Assembly: GCA_964568735.1 (NCBI GenBank)
Contig: CAZMRF010000099.1
Coordinates: forward strand, 1-6,728
DNA length: 6,728 nt
DNA from: CAZMRF01 sp964568735
Lineage (GTDB): Bacteria; Acidobacteriota; Polarisedimenticolia; JACPZX01
Direction of reading: 5' to 3'
Shown here: positions 1-5,783 of the stretch, piece after piece
Numbering within the stretch: the stretch's first letter is position 1
Layout: every line of letters starts with the position of its first letter
The notes under the pieces: model-generated
The model's input: only the letters and a program-made list of their open reading frames with translations
What the model was told of the DNA's origin: nothing
Databases searched by the model: none
Position numbers and translations under genes: made by a program

Positions 1-138
1 AGCGACGAGAGGAACCGATCGTCTTCGAGCTACCGCGAAGCGGTTTCGTTCAACACCCTTTTCGGTGACCGTGAACACCTGTTTCGTTCATCGTGAACGG
101 TCGTTTCGCCATCGTGAGCGCTGATCGGCAGCCGTGCA
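1..138. mobile_element. Probable insertion-sequence terminus (IS21-like?)
   Basis: This segment holds no convincing gene. It contains a run of imperfect repeats built on TTTCG..CATCGTGA, and it ends in TGCA immediately before homology to the HNH repeats begins at about 139. Multiple spaced ~20-bp repeats next to a terminal CA are typical of IS21-family ends, so I infer that a transposon lies to the left of the window and is inserted in HNH copy 1. The transposase (istA/istB) is not in the window, neither is the other end, and no target duplication can be tested here. It could also be an unrelated repeat-rich intergenic region. Confidence 0.4.
60..123. repeat. Three tandem ~22-bp terminal-type repeats
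   Basis: Three units start at 60, 82 and 104: TTTCGGTGACCGTGAACACC, TTTCGTTCATCGTGAACGGT and TTTCGCCATCGTGAGCGCT. They share TTTCG and CGTGA(A/G)C and have a 22-bp period. A partial fourth unit (TTTCGTTCAAC) is at 44-54. The spacing is about two helical turns, which fits transposase binding sites at a transposon end. Binding is inferred, not shown. Confidence 0.5.
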
Positions 139-457
139 CGCCTGCGCGGTCACCGGCGAGCACACGCTGCCCGCCCTGGAGGCGGCGCACATCCAGAGGT
201 ACTCCATGGGTGGCGAGCATCGGGTCTCGAACGGGATCCTGCTCCGGGCCGACATCCACCGGCTCCTCGATCACGGCTACGTGACCATCACGCCGGACTA
301 CGTCTTCCGGGTCAGCCGCAAGATCGAGGAAGTCTTCAAGAATGGCCGCTCCTATCAGCCGTTCCGCGACAAGCCCATCCGCCGGCCCGACCATCCGGGT
401 GAGCGCCCAGACCGGAAGCTCCTCGAGGAGCACAACGACACGGTGTTTCTGGGGTAG
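134..457 (+). CDS. HNH endonuclease C-terminal fragment (copy 1)
   Basis: This is the C-terminal catalytic part of an HNH endonuclease, about 106 residues. Related full-length proteins are, from memory, around 300 residues. The HNH signature is intact: His in EAAHIQRYS, Asn in RVSNGILL and His in ADIHRLLDHGY, followed by a conserved tail ending LLEEHNDTVFLG. The N-terminal half is missing. Homology to the other copies begins at about 139, so the GTG at 134 would be supplied by the upstream repeat-rich DNA. No ribosome binding site is visible, and an in-frame stop lies at 122. It is probably a remnant truncated by an insertion, although the frame is undamaged. Whether it is expressed is unknown. 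Confidence 0.6.
   Translation: MHACAVTGEHTLPALEAAHIQRYSMGGEHRVSNGILLRADIHRLLDHGYVTITPDYVFRVSRKIEEVFKNGRSYQPFRDKPIRRPDHPGERPDRKLLEEHNDTVFLG
139..457 (+). repeat. Direct repeat R1 (HNH 3' end)
   Basis: This is the first of four direct copies of the HNH 3' end. It aligns without gaps over 319 nt to 2616-2934 and 5220-5538, and its segment 210-266 aligns to 6672-6728. Bases 257-312 are identical to 2734-2789 and 5338-5393, including all silent codon positions, while divergence rises toward the 3' end. The repeat boundary on the right is the TAG stop; DNA beyond it is unrelated between copies. Confidence 0.9.
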
Positions 458-470
458 GGCGCTCTTTCAC

Positions 471-499
471 TTGACCTTATTCACAGTATAAGCAATATT
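471..499 (+). promoter_or_regulatory. Probable promoter of the AbiE-type operon
   Basis: TTGACC (471-476) and AATATT (494-499) are separated by 17 bp, matching sigma70-type consensus at 5/6 and 4/6 positions. The element lies in a short AT-rich island in otherwise GC-rich DNA, between HNH copy 1 and the first cassette gene. It overlaps the inverted repeat at 477-517, which would make it repressible. Confidence 0.5.
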
Positions 500-517
500 C
501 ACCGTCGCTGTGAATAA
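477..517 (+). promoter_or_regulatory. Inverted repeat, candidate AbiEi operator
   Basis: TTATTCACAG (477-486) and CTGTGAATAA (508-517) are perfect reverse complements of each other. The heptamer TATTCAC occurs at 478-484 and 496-502 and inverted as GTGAATA at 510-516, giving three half-sites. The array covers the promoter spacer, the -10 and the likely transcript start. AbiEi antitoxins are known to bind inverted repeats in their own promoters and repress them, so this is the likely autoregulatory site. Its position favours a start codon downstream at 528 rather than at 510. Confidence 0.6.
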
Positions 518-527
518 AAGGCAAACA

Positions 528-1562
528 GTGAAAATAGAGGCGGCCCTGGAGCCCGAAGCCCTGGGGATCTTGGCCGGAATCCCTGGAGTGGAGGTCCGGC
601 CGACCCGAAGGAAGCCTCTCCGCAAGGGGGACATGACGATCCACTTCGCTGGCAAGCGAATCCCCATCATCGTGCAGTTCAAGCGCCGAGCCAATACGGC
701 AACTGCCTGGCAGATCATCCAGGGAATGCAGGGCCAGCCGGGCCCCCCTCTTCTGGTCGTAGCGGCGGAAACGACTGAGGGGGCGAGGAAGATCCTGCAG
801 GATCGAGGGGTGTCGCTCGTGGACGGACAGGGCAACACACATATCGAGCTGCCTGGACTTCTCATTCATCTCGAGAGCCGGGAGGGGCGCATGAGAACCG
901 CGCCCCGAAGAACCCCGACACGGCTCAACGGCAAGGCAGGAATGGCTGCGCAGGCCCTTCTGCTTGATCCAGGCCGAGTCTGGATGATTCAGGACCTCGC
1001 GGGAAAAGCAGGCATCTCCGTCGGGCTCGCGCATCGCGTCGTTGCCCGTCTGGAGACCGAGGGAATCCTCACCACAACCGGAACGGGCCCTCGTCGTGTC
1101 AGGCGCGTCAGCAACCCGACCGCGCTCGTCGATCTCTGGAGCGAGGAGTGCGAGGAGCGCAGGACCGTGACTCTGGCCTATCGGCTCACCCAGAGCGTGC
1201 AGCAGCTCGTACAAGAGGTCACGGCCAGGCTCCAACGGAGCAACATCGCGTATGCCCTGACAGGCGCCGCGGCCGCCAACCGGCTGGCACCGTTCATCAC
1301 GTCCATCCCGGTAGCCACGATGTGGACGACTGCAAAGGCCACACCCGACCAACTCTGCTTGACGATGGGCGCTGATCGGGTCACCGAGGGCCACAACCTG
1401 ATCCTCCTGCAGGAGAAGAGTGACGGGGCTCTCGCCTTCCGCGAGGAGGTGGATGGCCTCTGGCTGGCGAACAGATTCAGGGTTTATGCGGATCTCCGGG
1501 ACGACCCGCGCCGTGGCCGCGAGCAGGCCGATCATCTTAGACGGGAGGTCATCCGGTTTTGA
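528..1562 (+). CDS. Type IV toxin-antitoxin AbiEi-type antitoxin
   Basis: This is a likely antitoxin and autorepressor of an AbiE-type pair, about 344 residues. From the GTG at 528, residues 1-115 form an alpha/beta N-terminal region with a VQFKRRA segment and a GVSLVDGQGNTHIELPG motif, distantly reminiscent of nuclease-like folds. Residues about 138-195 form a winged helix-turn-helix (IQDLAGKAGISVGLAHRVVA, then a wing near RRVRRVSNP). The C-terminal domain carries YALTGAAAANRLAPF and ends with DPRRGREQADHLRREV, both typical of this antitoxin group. A GTG at 510 is also in frame but has no ribosome binding site and lies inside the operator; 528 has AAAAGG six bases upstream. The stop overlaps the next gene by four bases, so the two are probably translationally coupled. 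Confidence 0.8.
   Translation: MKIEAALEPEALGILAGIPGVEVRPTRRKPLRKGDMTIHFAGKRIPIIVQFKRRANTATAWQIIQGMQGQPGPPLLVVAAETTEGARKILQDRGVSLVDGQGNTHIELPGLLIHLESREGRMRTAPRRTPTRLNGKAGMAAQALLLDPGRVWMIQDLAGKAGISVGLAHRVVARLETEGILTTTGTGPRRVRRVSNPTALVDLWSEECEERRTVTLAYRLTQSVQQLVQEVTARLQRSNIAYALTGAAAANRLAPFITSIPVATMWTTAKATPDQLCLTMGADRVTEGHNLILLQEKSDGALAFREEVDGLWLANRFRVYADLRDDPRRGREQADHLRREVIRF
1543..1548 (+). promoter_or_regulatory. Ribosome binding site fixing a TTG start
   Basis: GGGAGG lies ten bases before TTG 1559, inside the end of the antitoxin gene. It supports the unusual TTG start, for which no nearby ATG or GTG competes, and ties toxin translation to translation of the antitoxin. Confidence 0.6.
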
Positions 1563-2425
1563 CCTCACGCGGCCATAGCTCAGACTTCCTCGACTCGACG
1601 ACGGACCGGTGCGAGCGAGCCCTCGTCACCCTTCTCGGCGACATTGGGCCCTGGAGAGAGCGCGTGTGCCTCGTGGGGGGTCTCGTGCCGCGCTACCTGA
1701 CGGCGAGGCTGCCGGAGGGAGCGTCTCCGCACGTTGGCACGCAGGATATCGATCTCGTCATCGGCGTCGCACTCGGCGACGATACGCCCGAGACGTATCG
1801 CACGCTCCAGAACAACCTCGAGAGGGCCGGATTTCACCAGTCGAACGTCAGCTTTCAGTACACGCGTGAGGTCGACGGGATCCCCGTCAGAGTCGAGTTC
1901 ATCTGCGAGACCGATAAAGTCGAGCCCGGTCGGATATTCAATCCCAAGGACGAAGGCGCGGGGTCGAAACTCGGCGCCTTCAATGTACGCGGGGCGCTCC
2001 TCGTTCGCGATGACTTCATCGAGCGCACGGTCGGGGCGGAGAGACTCGACAGTGGCGGTCGATCTAGAGTCACCGCGAAGATCGCCGGGCTGCTCTCCTT
2101 CGTCACGCTGAAAGTCTTCGCGTTCCAGGATCGACACGAGAACAAGGACGCCTACGATCTTGTTTTCACTCTCCTGTACCAAGACGGAGGCCCGGAATCT
2201 GCGGGAAAGTTGGCCCGTTCCAGCAGGATCGTGAGTCACCCCTTTGTGGAAGAGTCACTTGCACTTCTCGAGCAGCGATTCGCGGACACCGAGCAGGACG
2301 GCCCGGCCGCGTACTCAGCATTCCTCGGCGCCCCCGGAAACGCAGAGGAGCACAGCCGCCTCCGCCGGGAGGCCGTGGCCACCGTCAAGGCATTTCTCGC
2401 GGGATTCAGGCGAGCGGCAGCCTGA
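1559..2425 (+). CDS. AbiEii/AbiGii-like nucleotidyltransferase toxin
   Basis: This is a nucleotidyltransferase-fold protein of 288 residues, the expected toxin partner of the upstream AbiEi-type gene. The fold signature is CLVGGLVPRYL (Gly40-Gly41) followed by GTQDIDLVIGV with the metal-binding pair Asp63 and Asp65. A later acidic strand, VRVEFI (Glu113), fits the third carboxylate. LKVFAFQDRHENKDAYDLV (Lys185, Arg192, Lys196-Asp197, Asp200) matches the C-terminal AbiEii motif. Members of this family inhibit growth, some by transferring nucleotides to tRNA; the actual substrate here cannot be read from sequence. The TTG start overlaps the antitoxin stop (TTGA). All expected motifs are present, so the gene looks intact. 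HNH copy 2 begins within a few bases of its stop. Confidence 0.82.
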   Translation: MTSRGHSSDFLDSTTDRCERALVTLLGDIGPWRERVCLVGGLVPRYLTARLPEGASPHVGTQDIDLVIGVALGDDTPETYRTLQNNLERAGFHQSNVSFQYTREVDGIPVRVEFICETDKVEPGRIFNPKDEGAGSKLGAFNVRGALLVRDDFIERTVGAERLDSGGRSRVTAKIAGLLSFVTLKVFAFQDRHENKDAYDLVFTLLYQDGGPESAGKLARSSRIVSHPFVEESLALLEQRFADTEQDGPAAYSAFLGAPGNAEEHSRLRREAVATVKAFLAGFRRAAA

Positions 2426-2457
2426 CGCGGCGCGGGGAGCTCCGCGGGTGGGATGCG

Positions 2458-2934
2458 GTGTTGCTGAGGTCCCGCAAGTACGCGCGCCGGTTCGCGCCCA
2501 ACAACGGTCCCCTGCCGCCGCTCGTCGAAGGCGAGCGCGTCGGCACGCCTCAGCTCGTGGAGCCCCGGCTCGGCCAGGGCGCCTTTCGGGTCGCCGTCGC
2601 GGACGCCTACGGGCGCGCCTGCGCGGTCACCGGCGAGCACACGCTGCCTGCCCTGGAGGCGGCGCACATCCAGCGGTATTCCATGGGCGGCGAGCATCGG
2701 GTCTCGAACGGGATCCTGCTGCGGGCTGACATCCACCGGCTCCTCGATCACGGCTACGTGACCATCACGCCGGACTACGTCTTCCGGGTGAGCCGCAGAA
2801 TCGAGGAAGTCTTCAAGAACGGACGGTTCTATCAGCCGTTCCGAGATCAGCCCATCCACAAGCCGAACCATCCGGGCGACCGCCCCGACAGGCTCCTCCT
2901 CGAGGAGCACAACGACACGGTGTTTCTGGGGTAG
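2458..2934 (+). CDS. HNH endonuclease, N-terminally truncated (copy 2, longest)
   Basis: This is the longest HNH copy, 158 residues from GTG 2458. It contains a linker (residues 1-35), a conserved PRLGQGAFRVAVADAYGRAC segment, then the HNH core with His70, Asn84 and His93, and the tail ending NDTVFLG. Related full-length enzymes have a further N-terminal domain that is absent. The frame is open upstream to about 2410, where it runs out of phase into the toxin gene's end, and the HNH-like sequence (GWDAVLLRSRKYARR) seems to begin between 2426 and 2450. No good ribosome binding site is seen, so GTG 2458 is uncertain. Catalytic residues are intact, but this is most likely the remnant of a gene whose 5' part was replaced by the AbiE cassette. 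Confidence 0.65.
   Translation: MLLRSRKYARRFAPNNGPLPPLVEGERVGTPQLVEPRLGQGAFRVAVADAYGRACAVTGEHTLPALEAAHIQRYSMGGEHRVSNGILLRADIHRLLDHGYVTITPDYVFRVSRRIEEVFKNGRFYQPFRDQPIHKPNHPGDRPDRLLLEEHNDTVFLG
2572..2934 (+). repeat. Direct repeat R2 (HNH 3' end)
   Basis: The portion shared with copy 3 (5176-5538) is 363 nt without gaps. The portion shared with copy 1 begins at 2616. The right boundary is again exactly the TAG stop. A 12-bp palindrome CTCCTCGAGGAG lies at 2896-2907 and recurs at 419-430 and 5500-5511. Confidence 0.9.
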
Positions 2935-2967
2935 CTGCCCAGGTCATCCGGGGTGCGAAGAAAATCG

Positions 2968-2995
2968 TTGACATGCGCGGGAACTTCGCTATACT
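2968..2995 (+). promoter_or_regulatory. Near-consensus sigma70-type promoter
   Basis: TTGACA (2968-2973) is a perfect -35 hexamer and TATACT (2990-2995) a 5/6 match to the -10, with a 16-bp spacer. Such a close match stands out in GC-rich DNA. Transcription would start near 3002, directed toward the TcmP/DUF5131 genes, and could continue to the macro-domain gene because no terminator is visible between. Confidence 0.65.
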
Positions 2996-3338
2996 TTCGC
3001 CACCTGCCGGAGCCCCGATTTCACACGCTCGGGAGCCTTGGATTGAACAACCCGTCTAGCTCGGTGCGCTTCACCCTTGCCGGGATCGAGGTGCCGGGGC
3101 CTCGCCTGCCGATGGGCGCCGAGCTCGCTTCGGCCGCCGGCTACGGGGGTTACGCACCTGCCCACGTCTGCGCTCCGATGGTCGCGGTCCACGCCCGGCT
3201 GTTGGCGGCCGAATCCGTGACCTCGCAGCCACGTGCACCAGTCTGCGTTTCATTCCACGTGTCACGGTCCGAGGCCACGTCCCCGACTGCCCAGGTCTGC
3301 GCGCTGCCATCAACGGCCGAAGCAGGGTGTCACCAGCC
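2996..3338 (+). other. Long leader or intergenic region with short repeats
   Basis: About 340 nt separate the promoter from the TcmP start. The reading frame open across it (from 2953) has an unlikely composition and no recognisable domain, so I do not call a gene. Short repeats cluster here: CCACGT at 3162, 3229, 3255 and 3275 (two of them within CACGTG), and GTCTGCG at 3166, 3241 and 3295. It could hold a structured leader, a small RNA or a decayed gene. No convincing terminator hairpin with a T-run was found. Confidence 0.3.
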
Positions 3339-3857
3339 ATGAGAGCCGGAACCGGTAGGAAGTCCTCCAGAAGGCGGCACCCGAAGCTCAGGGGCGACTG
3401 GACGACCGCGAAGCTCGCGGTCATCGCGGAGTACCTCCGAAGCTACACTACCGCGCTCAAGAGAAAGCCATTCAAGAAGGCCTACATCGATGCATTCGCA
3501 GGCACCGGTTACCGCGACGCGGCCACGGCCGAGGACGCCGACGGGACGCCCCAACCCCCGCTACTACCGGACCTTGCAGAGGAGCAACCGCAAGCGCTTC
3601 TTGAGGGTTCGGCCCGTCTCGCCCTCAAGACGCAGCCCCCGTTCGACAAGTACATCTTCATCGAGCGCAGGCGGAGTCGTTGTCTGCAGCTCGAGGAGCT
3701 CAAGGTCGAATTTCCGGCTGTCGCTGACGAGCCGAAGGTCCTGCGCAACTCGGTCGGATGTCCTCTCTATCTCCTCTGCTTCGCTGCAGGGAGCGCGAGC
3801 GGCGCACCCATCGCCTTGCGAATAGCCAACCACTTGCTCACCAGGCTGGACGACTGA
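3339..3857 (+). CDS. tcmP: TcmP-family protein with internal deletion
   Basis: This is a three-Cys-motif partner protein of about 172 residues; from memory the family is roughly 270-400 residues. The N-terminal half matches the family: DWTTAKLAVIAEYLRSYTTA, then YIDAFAGTGYR (residues 49-59, resembling a methyltransferase motif I) and KYIFIERRRSRC. The extreme C-terminus is also family-like: VLRNSVGCPLYLLCFAAG, then IALRIANHLL. The middle of the family, which normally carries a DAN motif and an LDPFGMQV-like block, is absent. The junction falls near residues 124-128 (3708-3722) and stays in frame. The product is therefore probably non-functional. Start ATG 3339 is preceded by AGCAGGG at 11 bases; GTG 3327 is an alternative. 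The stop overlaps the next start (TGATG). The biochemical role of TcmP is not established. Confidence 0.65.
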   Translation: MRAGTGRKSSRRRHPKLRGDWTTAKLAVIAEYLRSYTTALKRKPFKKAYIDAFAGTGYRDAATAEDADGTPQPPLLPDLAEEQPQALLEGSARLALKTQPPFDKYIFIERRRSRCLQLEELKVEFPAVADEPKVLRNSVGCPLYLLCFAAGSASGAPIALRIANHLLTRLDD

Positions 3858-4579
3858 TGGCGCACCGATCAGGCATCGAGTGGACGGAATCAACCTGGAA
3901 TCCCGTCACGGGCTGCACGAAGGTCAGCCCCGGCTGCAAGCACTGCTACGCCGAGCGGATGGCGGAGCGCCTGCAGGCCATCGGCCAGGAGAACTACAGC
4001 AACGGCTTCCAGTTGACGCTCCAGCCGCACATGCTCGAGCTGCCCCTGAGGTGGAAAAGGCCGCAGGCCATCTTCGTCAATTCGATGAGCGATCTGTTCC
4101 ACGAGGAGGTTCCGGTCGAATACATAAAGCGGATCTTCGACGTGATGCGCCGTGCGGATTGGCATCGCTTCCAGATCCTCACGAAGCGATCAGAGCGGCT
4201 TGCGGAGATCGACGCCAGCCTCGAGTGGGCGGTGAACATCTGGATGGGCGTGAGTGTCGAGAGCGCGGAATACCTATCTCGAATCGACGACCTCCGCGGG
4301 AGCCGCGCGCACTTGAAGTTCCTCTCACTGGAGCCACTGCTGGGTCCTCTTCCCGACCTCGATCTCGCGGGGATCGACTGGGTCATAGTGGGTGGCGAGT
4401 CGGGCCCGAGGGCGCGGCCCATGAATGCTGAGTGGGTCTCCGATCTGAGGGACCAGTGTCAGAAGATGAACGTCCCGTTCTTCTTCAAGCAGTGGGGAGG
4501 CGTGAACAAGAAGCGCGCGGGGCGCTTGCTCGATGGCAGGCTGTGGAACCAAATGCCAGGGGAGCCTGTGATGGCATGA
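3857..4579 (+). CDS. DUF5131 (phage Gp37/Gp68-like) three-Cys protein
   Basis: This 240-residue protein has a length normal for the family. The N-terminus, IEWTESTWNPVTGCTKVSPG, leads into three cysteines, Cys20, Cys27 and Cys30 (C-x6-C-x2-C in GCTKVSPGCKHCYAERM), an arrangement that suggests an iron-sulfur cluster as in radical-SAM-like proteins. Other family blocks follow in order: IFVNSMSDLFHEEVP, WHRFQILTKRSERL, WMGVSVES, FLSLEPLLGPLPDL, DWVIVGGESGPRARPM and PFFFKQWGG. All are present, so the gene appears intact even though its usual partner TcmP just upstream is damaged. The ATG overlaps the TcmP stop, implying coupled translation. The reaction is unknown; the family is common in phages and mobile islands. 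Confidence 0.88.
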   Translation: MAHRSGIEWTESTWNPVTGCTKVSPGCKHCYAERMAERLQAIGQENYSNGFQLTLQPHMLELPLRWKRPQAIFVNSMSDLFHEEVPVEYIKRIFDVMRRADWHRFQILTKRSERLAEIDASLEWAVNIWMGVSVESAEYLSRIDDLRGSRAHLKFLSLEPLLGPLPDLDLAGIDWVIVGGESGPRARPMNAEWVSDLRDQCQKMNVPFFFKQWGGVNKKRAGRLLDGRLWNQMPGEPVMA

Positions 4580-4702
4580 GGCCTCCGGCCCAAGGCCTTG
4601 CTCGACTGCCGCGATCCGGAGACGAAGGCCGCGCTGGAAGCCGAGGTGCAGTGGCGGAGCCTGACCCTGGGAGTAGGCGAGCGGCCGGAGCTGTATCCCT
4701 GA
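4580..4702 (+). pseudogene. Unassigned 40-codon reading-frame remnant
   Basis: Between the DUF5131 stop and the macro-domain start, the frame of the former continues open for 40 codons. It reads like genuine protein (PKALLDCRDPETKAALEAEV, then RSLTLGVGERPELYP) and ends in a TGA overlapping the macro-domain ATG as TGATG. No ATG or GTG start with a ribosome binding site is present. It looks like the 3' end of a gene that once preceded and was coupled to the macro-domain gene. The expected partner there is DarT, but the peptide does not clearly match the DarT C-terminus as I know it, so its identity is left open. Confidence 0.3.
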
Positions 4703-5181
4703 TGATTCGATACGCTCAAGGCAACCTCCTCGACGCACGTGCCGATGCTCTTGTGAACACGGTTAACGAGGTCGGCGTGATGCGCAAGGGCATCGCGCTG
4801 ATGTTTCGTGAGGCGTTTCCCGAAAGCGCCAAGCGCTACGAGGATGCGGCCAAGCGCGGCGAGGTCCATGCGGGCCACGTGTTGCTGACCCATGAGAAGA
4901 CGCTGCTCGGCCCGCGGTTCATCATCCACTTCCCCACCAAGAAACACTGGCGCTACCCATCGAAGGTCGAGTGGGTTCGCGATGGACTGGAGGATCTCGT
5001 CAAGGTCATTCAGGAGTGCGACATCCACTCGATCGCGCTCCCGCCACTGGGCTGCGGTAACGGCGGCTTGGACTGGGCTCAGGTGCGAGGCGAGATCGAG
5101 AGAGCATTTGCGAGCTTGCCGGATGTCGAAGTCATCGTCTTCGGGCCAACAGCCGCCTATCAGAACGTACCGATTGGCTAG
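4702..5181 (+). CDS. DarG-like macro-domain ADP-ribosylglycohydrolase
   Basis: This 159-residue protein is a single macro domain of the DarG type, which removes ADP-ribose from DNA and neutralises the DarT toxin. Visible motifs are ALVNTVNEVGVMRKGIALMF (residues 16-35, ligand loop), PRFIIHFPTKKHWR (71-84, with Lys80 at the position reported as catalytic in Thermus DarG), and IALPPLGCGNGGLDWAQV (111-128). Longer DarG proteins have an extra C-terminal domain that is missing here, though single-domain forms exist. No DarT gene lies in the window. The ATG at 4702 overlaps a preceding TGA; a longer frame open to 4432 is rejected as overlap artefact. The stop TAG (5179-5181) lies inside the HNH repeat, so the native C-terminus may have been cut off. 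Confidence 0.8.
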   Translation: MIRYAQGNLLDARADALVNTVNEVGVMRKGIALMFREAFPESAKRYEDAAKRGEVHAGHVLLTHEKTLLGPRFIIHFPTKKHWRYPSKVEWVRDGLEDLVKVIQECDIHSIALPPLGCGNGGLDWAQVRGEIERAFASLPDVEVIVFGPTAAYQNVPIG

Positions 5182-5538
5182 GGCACCTTCCGGATCGCCG
5201 TGAAGGATGCCTACGGGCGCGCCTGCGCGGTCACCGGCGAGCACACGCTGCCCGCCCTGGAGGCGGCGCACATCCAGCGGTACTCCAGGGGCGGCGAGCA
5301 TCGGGTCTCGAACGGGATCCTGCTCCGGGCCGATATTCACCGGCTCCTCGATCACGGCTACGTGACCATCACGCCGGACTACGTCTTCCGGGTCAGCCGC
5401 AAGATCGAGGAGGTCTTCAAGAACGGGCGGTCCTACCAGCCGTTCCGCGATCGGGCGATTCACCTCCCGGGCCATCCGGGCGACCACCCGGACCGGCGGC
5501 TCCTCGAGGAGCACAACGACACGGTGTCTCTCGGGTAG
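5176..5538 (+). repeat. Direct repeat R3 (HNH 3' end)
   Basis: This is a 363-nt gapless match to 2572-2934. Its left edge provides the last Gly codon and the stop codon of the macro-domain gene. Its right edge is the HNH stop. Confidence 0.85.
5200..5538 (+). CDS. HNH endonuclease C-terminal fragment (copy 3)
   Basis: HNH homology starts at 5176-5177, within the end of the macro-domain gene, and continues in the same frame after its TAG (GTFRIAVKDAYGRAC, then the HNH core). GTG 5200 is the first possible start after that stop and gives 112 residues, without a visible ribosome binding site. The core His, Asn and His are retained. It differs from the other copies in SRGGEHR instead of SMGGEHR and in the end NDTVSLG. 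It is probably untranslated or expressed only by readthrough. Confidence 0.55.
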   Translation: MKDAYGRACAVTGEHTLPALEAAHIQRYSRGGEHRVSNGILLRADIHRLLDHGYVTITPDYVFRVSRKIEEVFKNGRSYQPFRDRAIHLPGHPGDHPDRRLLEEHNDTVSLG

Positions 5539-5775
5539 AGGCTCTCGGCGGAACATGCGGGGCGCCTCCCGCCGCCACCGACGATCCTCGCGTCTGAGGC
5601 GACTCTACTGGTATCCCTCGCCGGGGTGGCAGTTGTAGGGCGCTTGCCATCGCGCGGGATCGACGCCTCCGGGGACCGCCCGCTCCGCCGTGAGGTTGTT
5701 CGACCCCCTGCGCAGGCCGTAGACTGGGGCGACAGTTTCGAATCTGCGGTCACTGGCGGGTAGCAGGCCATACCT

Positions 5776-5783
5776 GAGGGGAG
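5776..5783 (+). promoter_or_regulatory. Strong ribosome binding site for the DUF433 gene
   Basis: GAGGGGAG lies nine bases before ATG 5793 and fixes the start of the third cassette. The 254 bases before the start (5539-5792) hold no gene I can support. A weak TTGTTC (5696-5701) and TAGACT (5720-5725) pair with an 18-bp gap is a possible promoter. Confidence 0.6.

Noticed and set aside
477..1568. 363-residue open frame on the minus strand opposite the AbiEi-type gene
   Set aside because: Antisense shadow in GC-rich DNA; the + strand frame has recognisable family motifs, ribosome binding sites and coupling, while the minus frame has none.
2953..3342. 129-residue + strand frame in the leader of cassette B
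   Set aside because: Its ATG-like start lies upstream of the promoter -35, the composition is not protein-like, and it shows no recognisable domain.
3758..3856. N-terminal extension of the DUF5131 frame
   Set aside because: It overlaps the family-like C-terminus of TcmP; family proteins begin close to the IEWTESTWNP block, matching ATG 3857.
4432..4701. N-terminal extension of the macro-domain frame
   Set aside because: It overlaps the conserved end of the DUF5131 gene in another frame and lacks domain content. The macro fold begins at MIRYAQG from ATG 4702.
4459..5556. 365-residue minus-strand frame across the macro domain and HNH copy 3
   Set aside because: Similar minus-strand frames are open opposite all three HNH copies simply because the repeats share codon usage. 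No domain or start signal supports them.
5557..5572. GCGGG/CCCGC hairpin after HNH copy 3 as a terminator
   Set aside because: The stem is only five base pairs and no T-run follows; such hairpins are expected by chance in GC-rich DNA.
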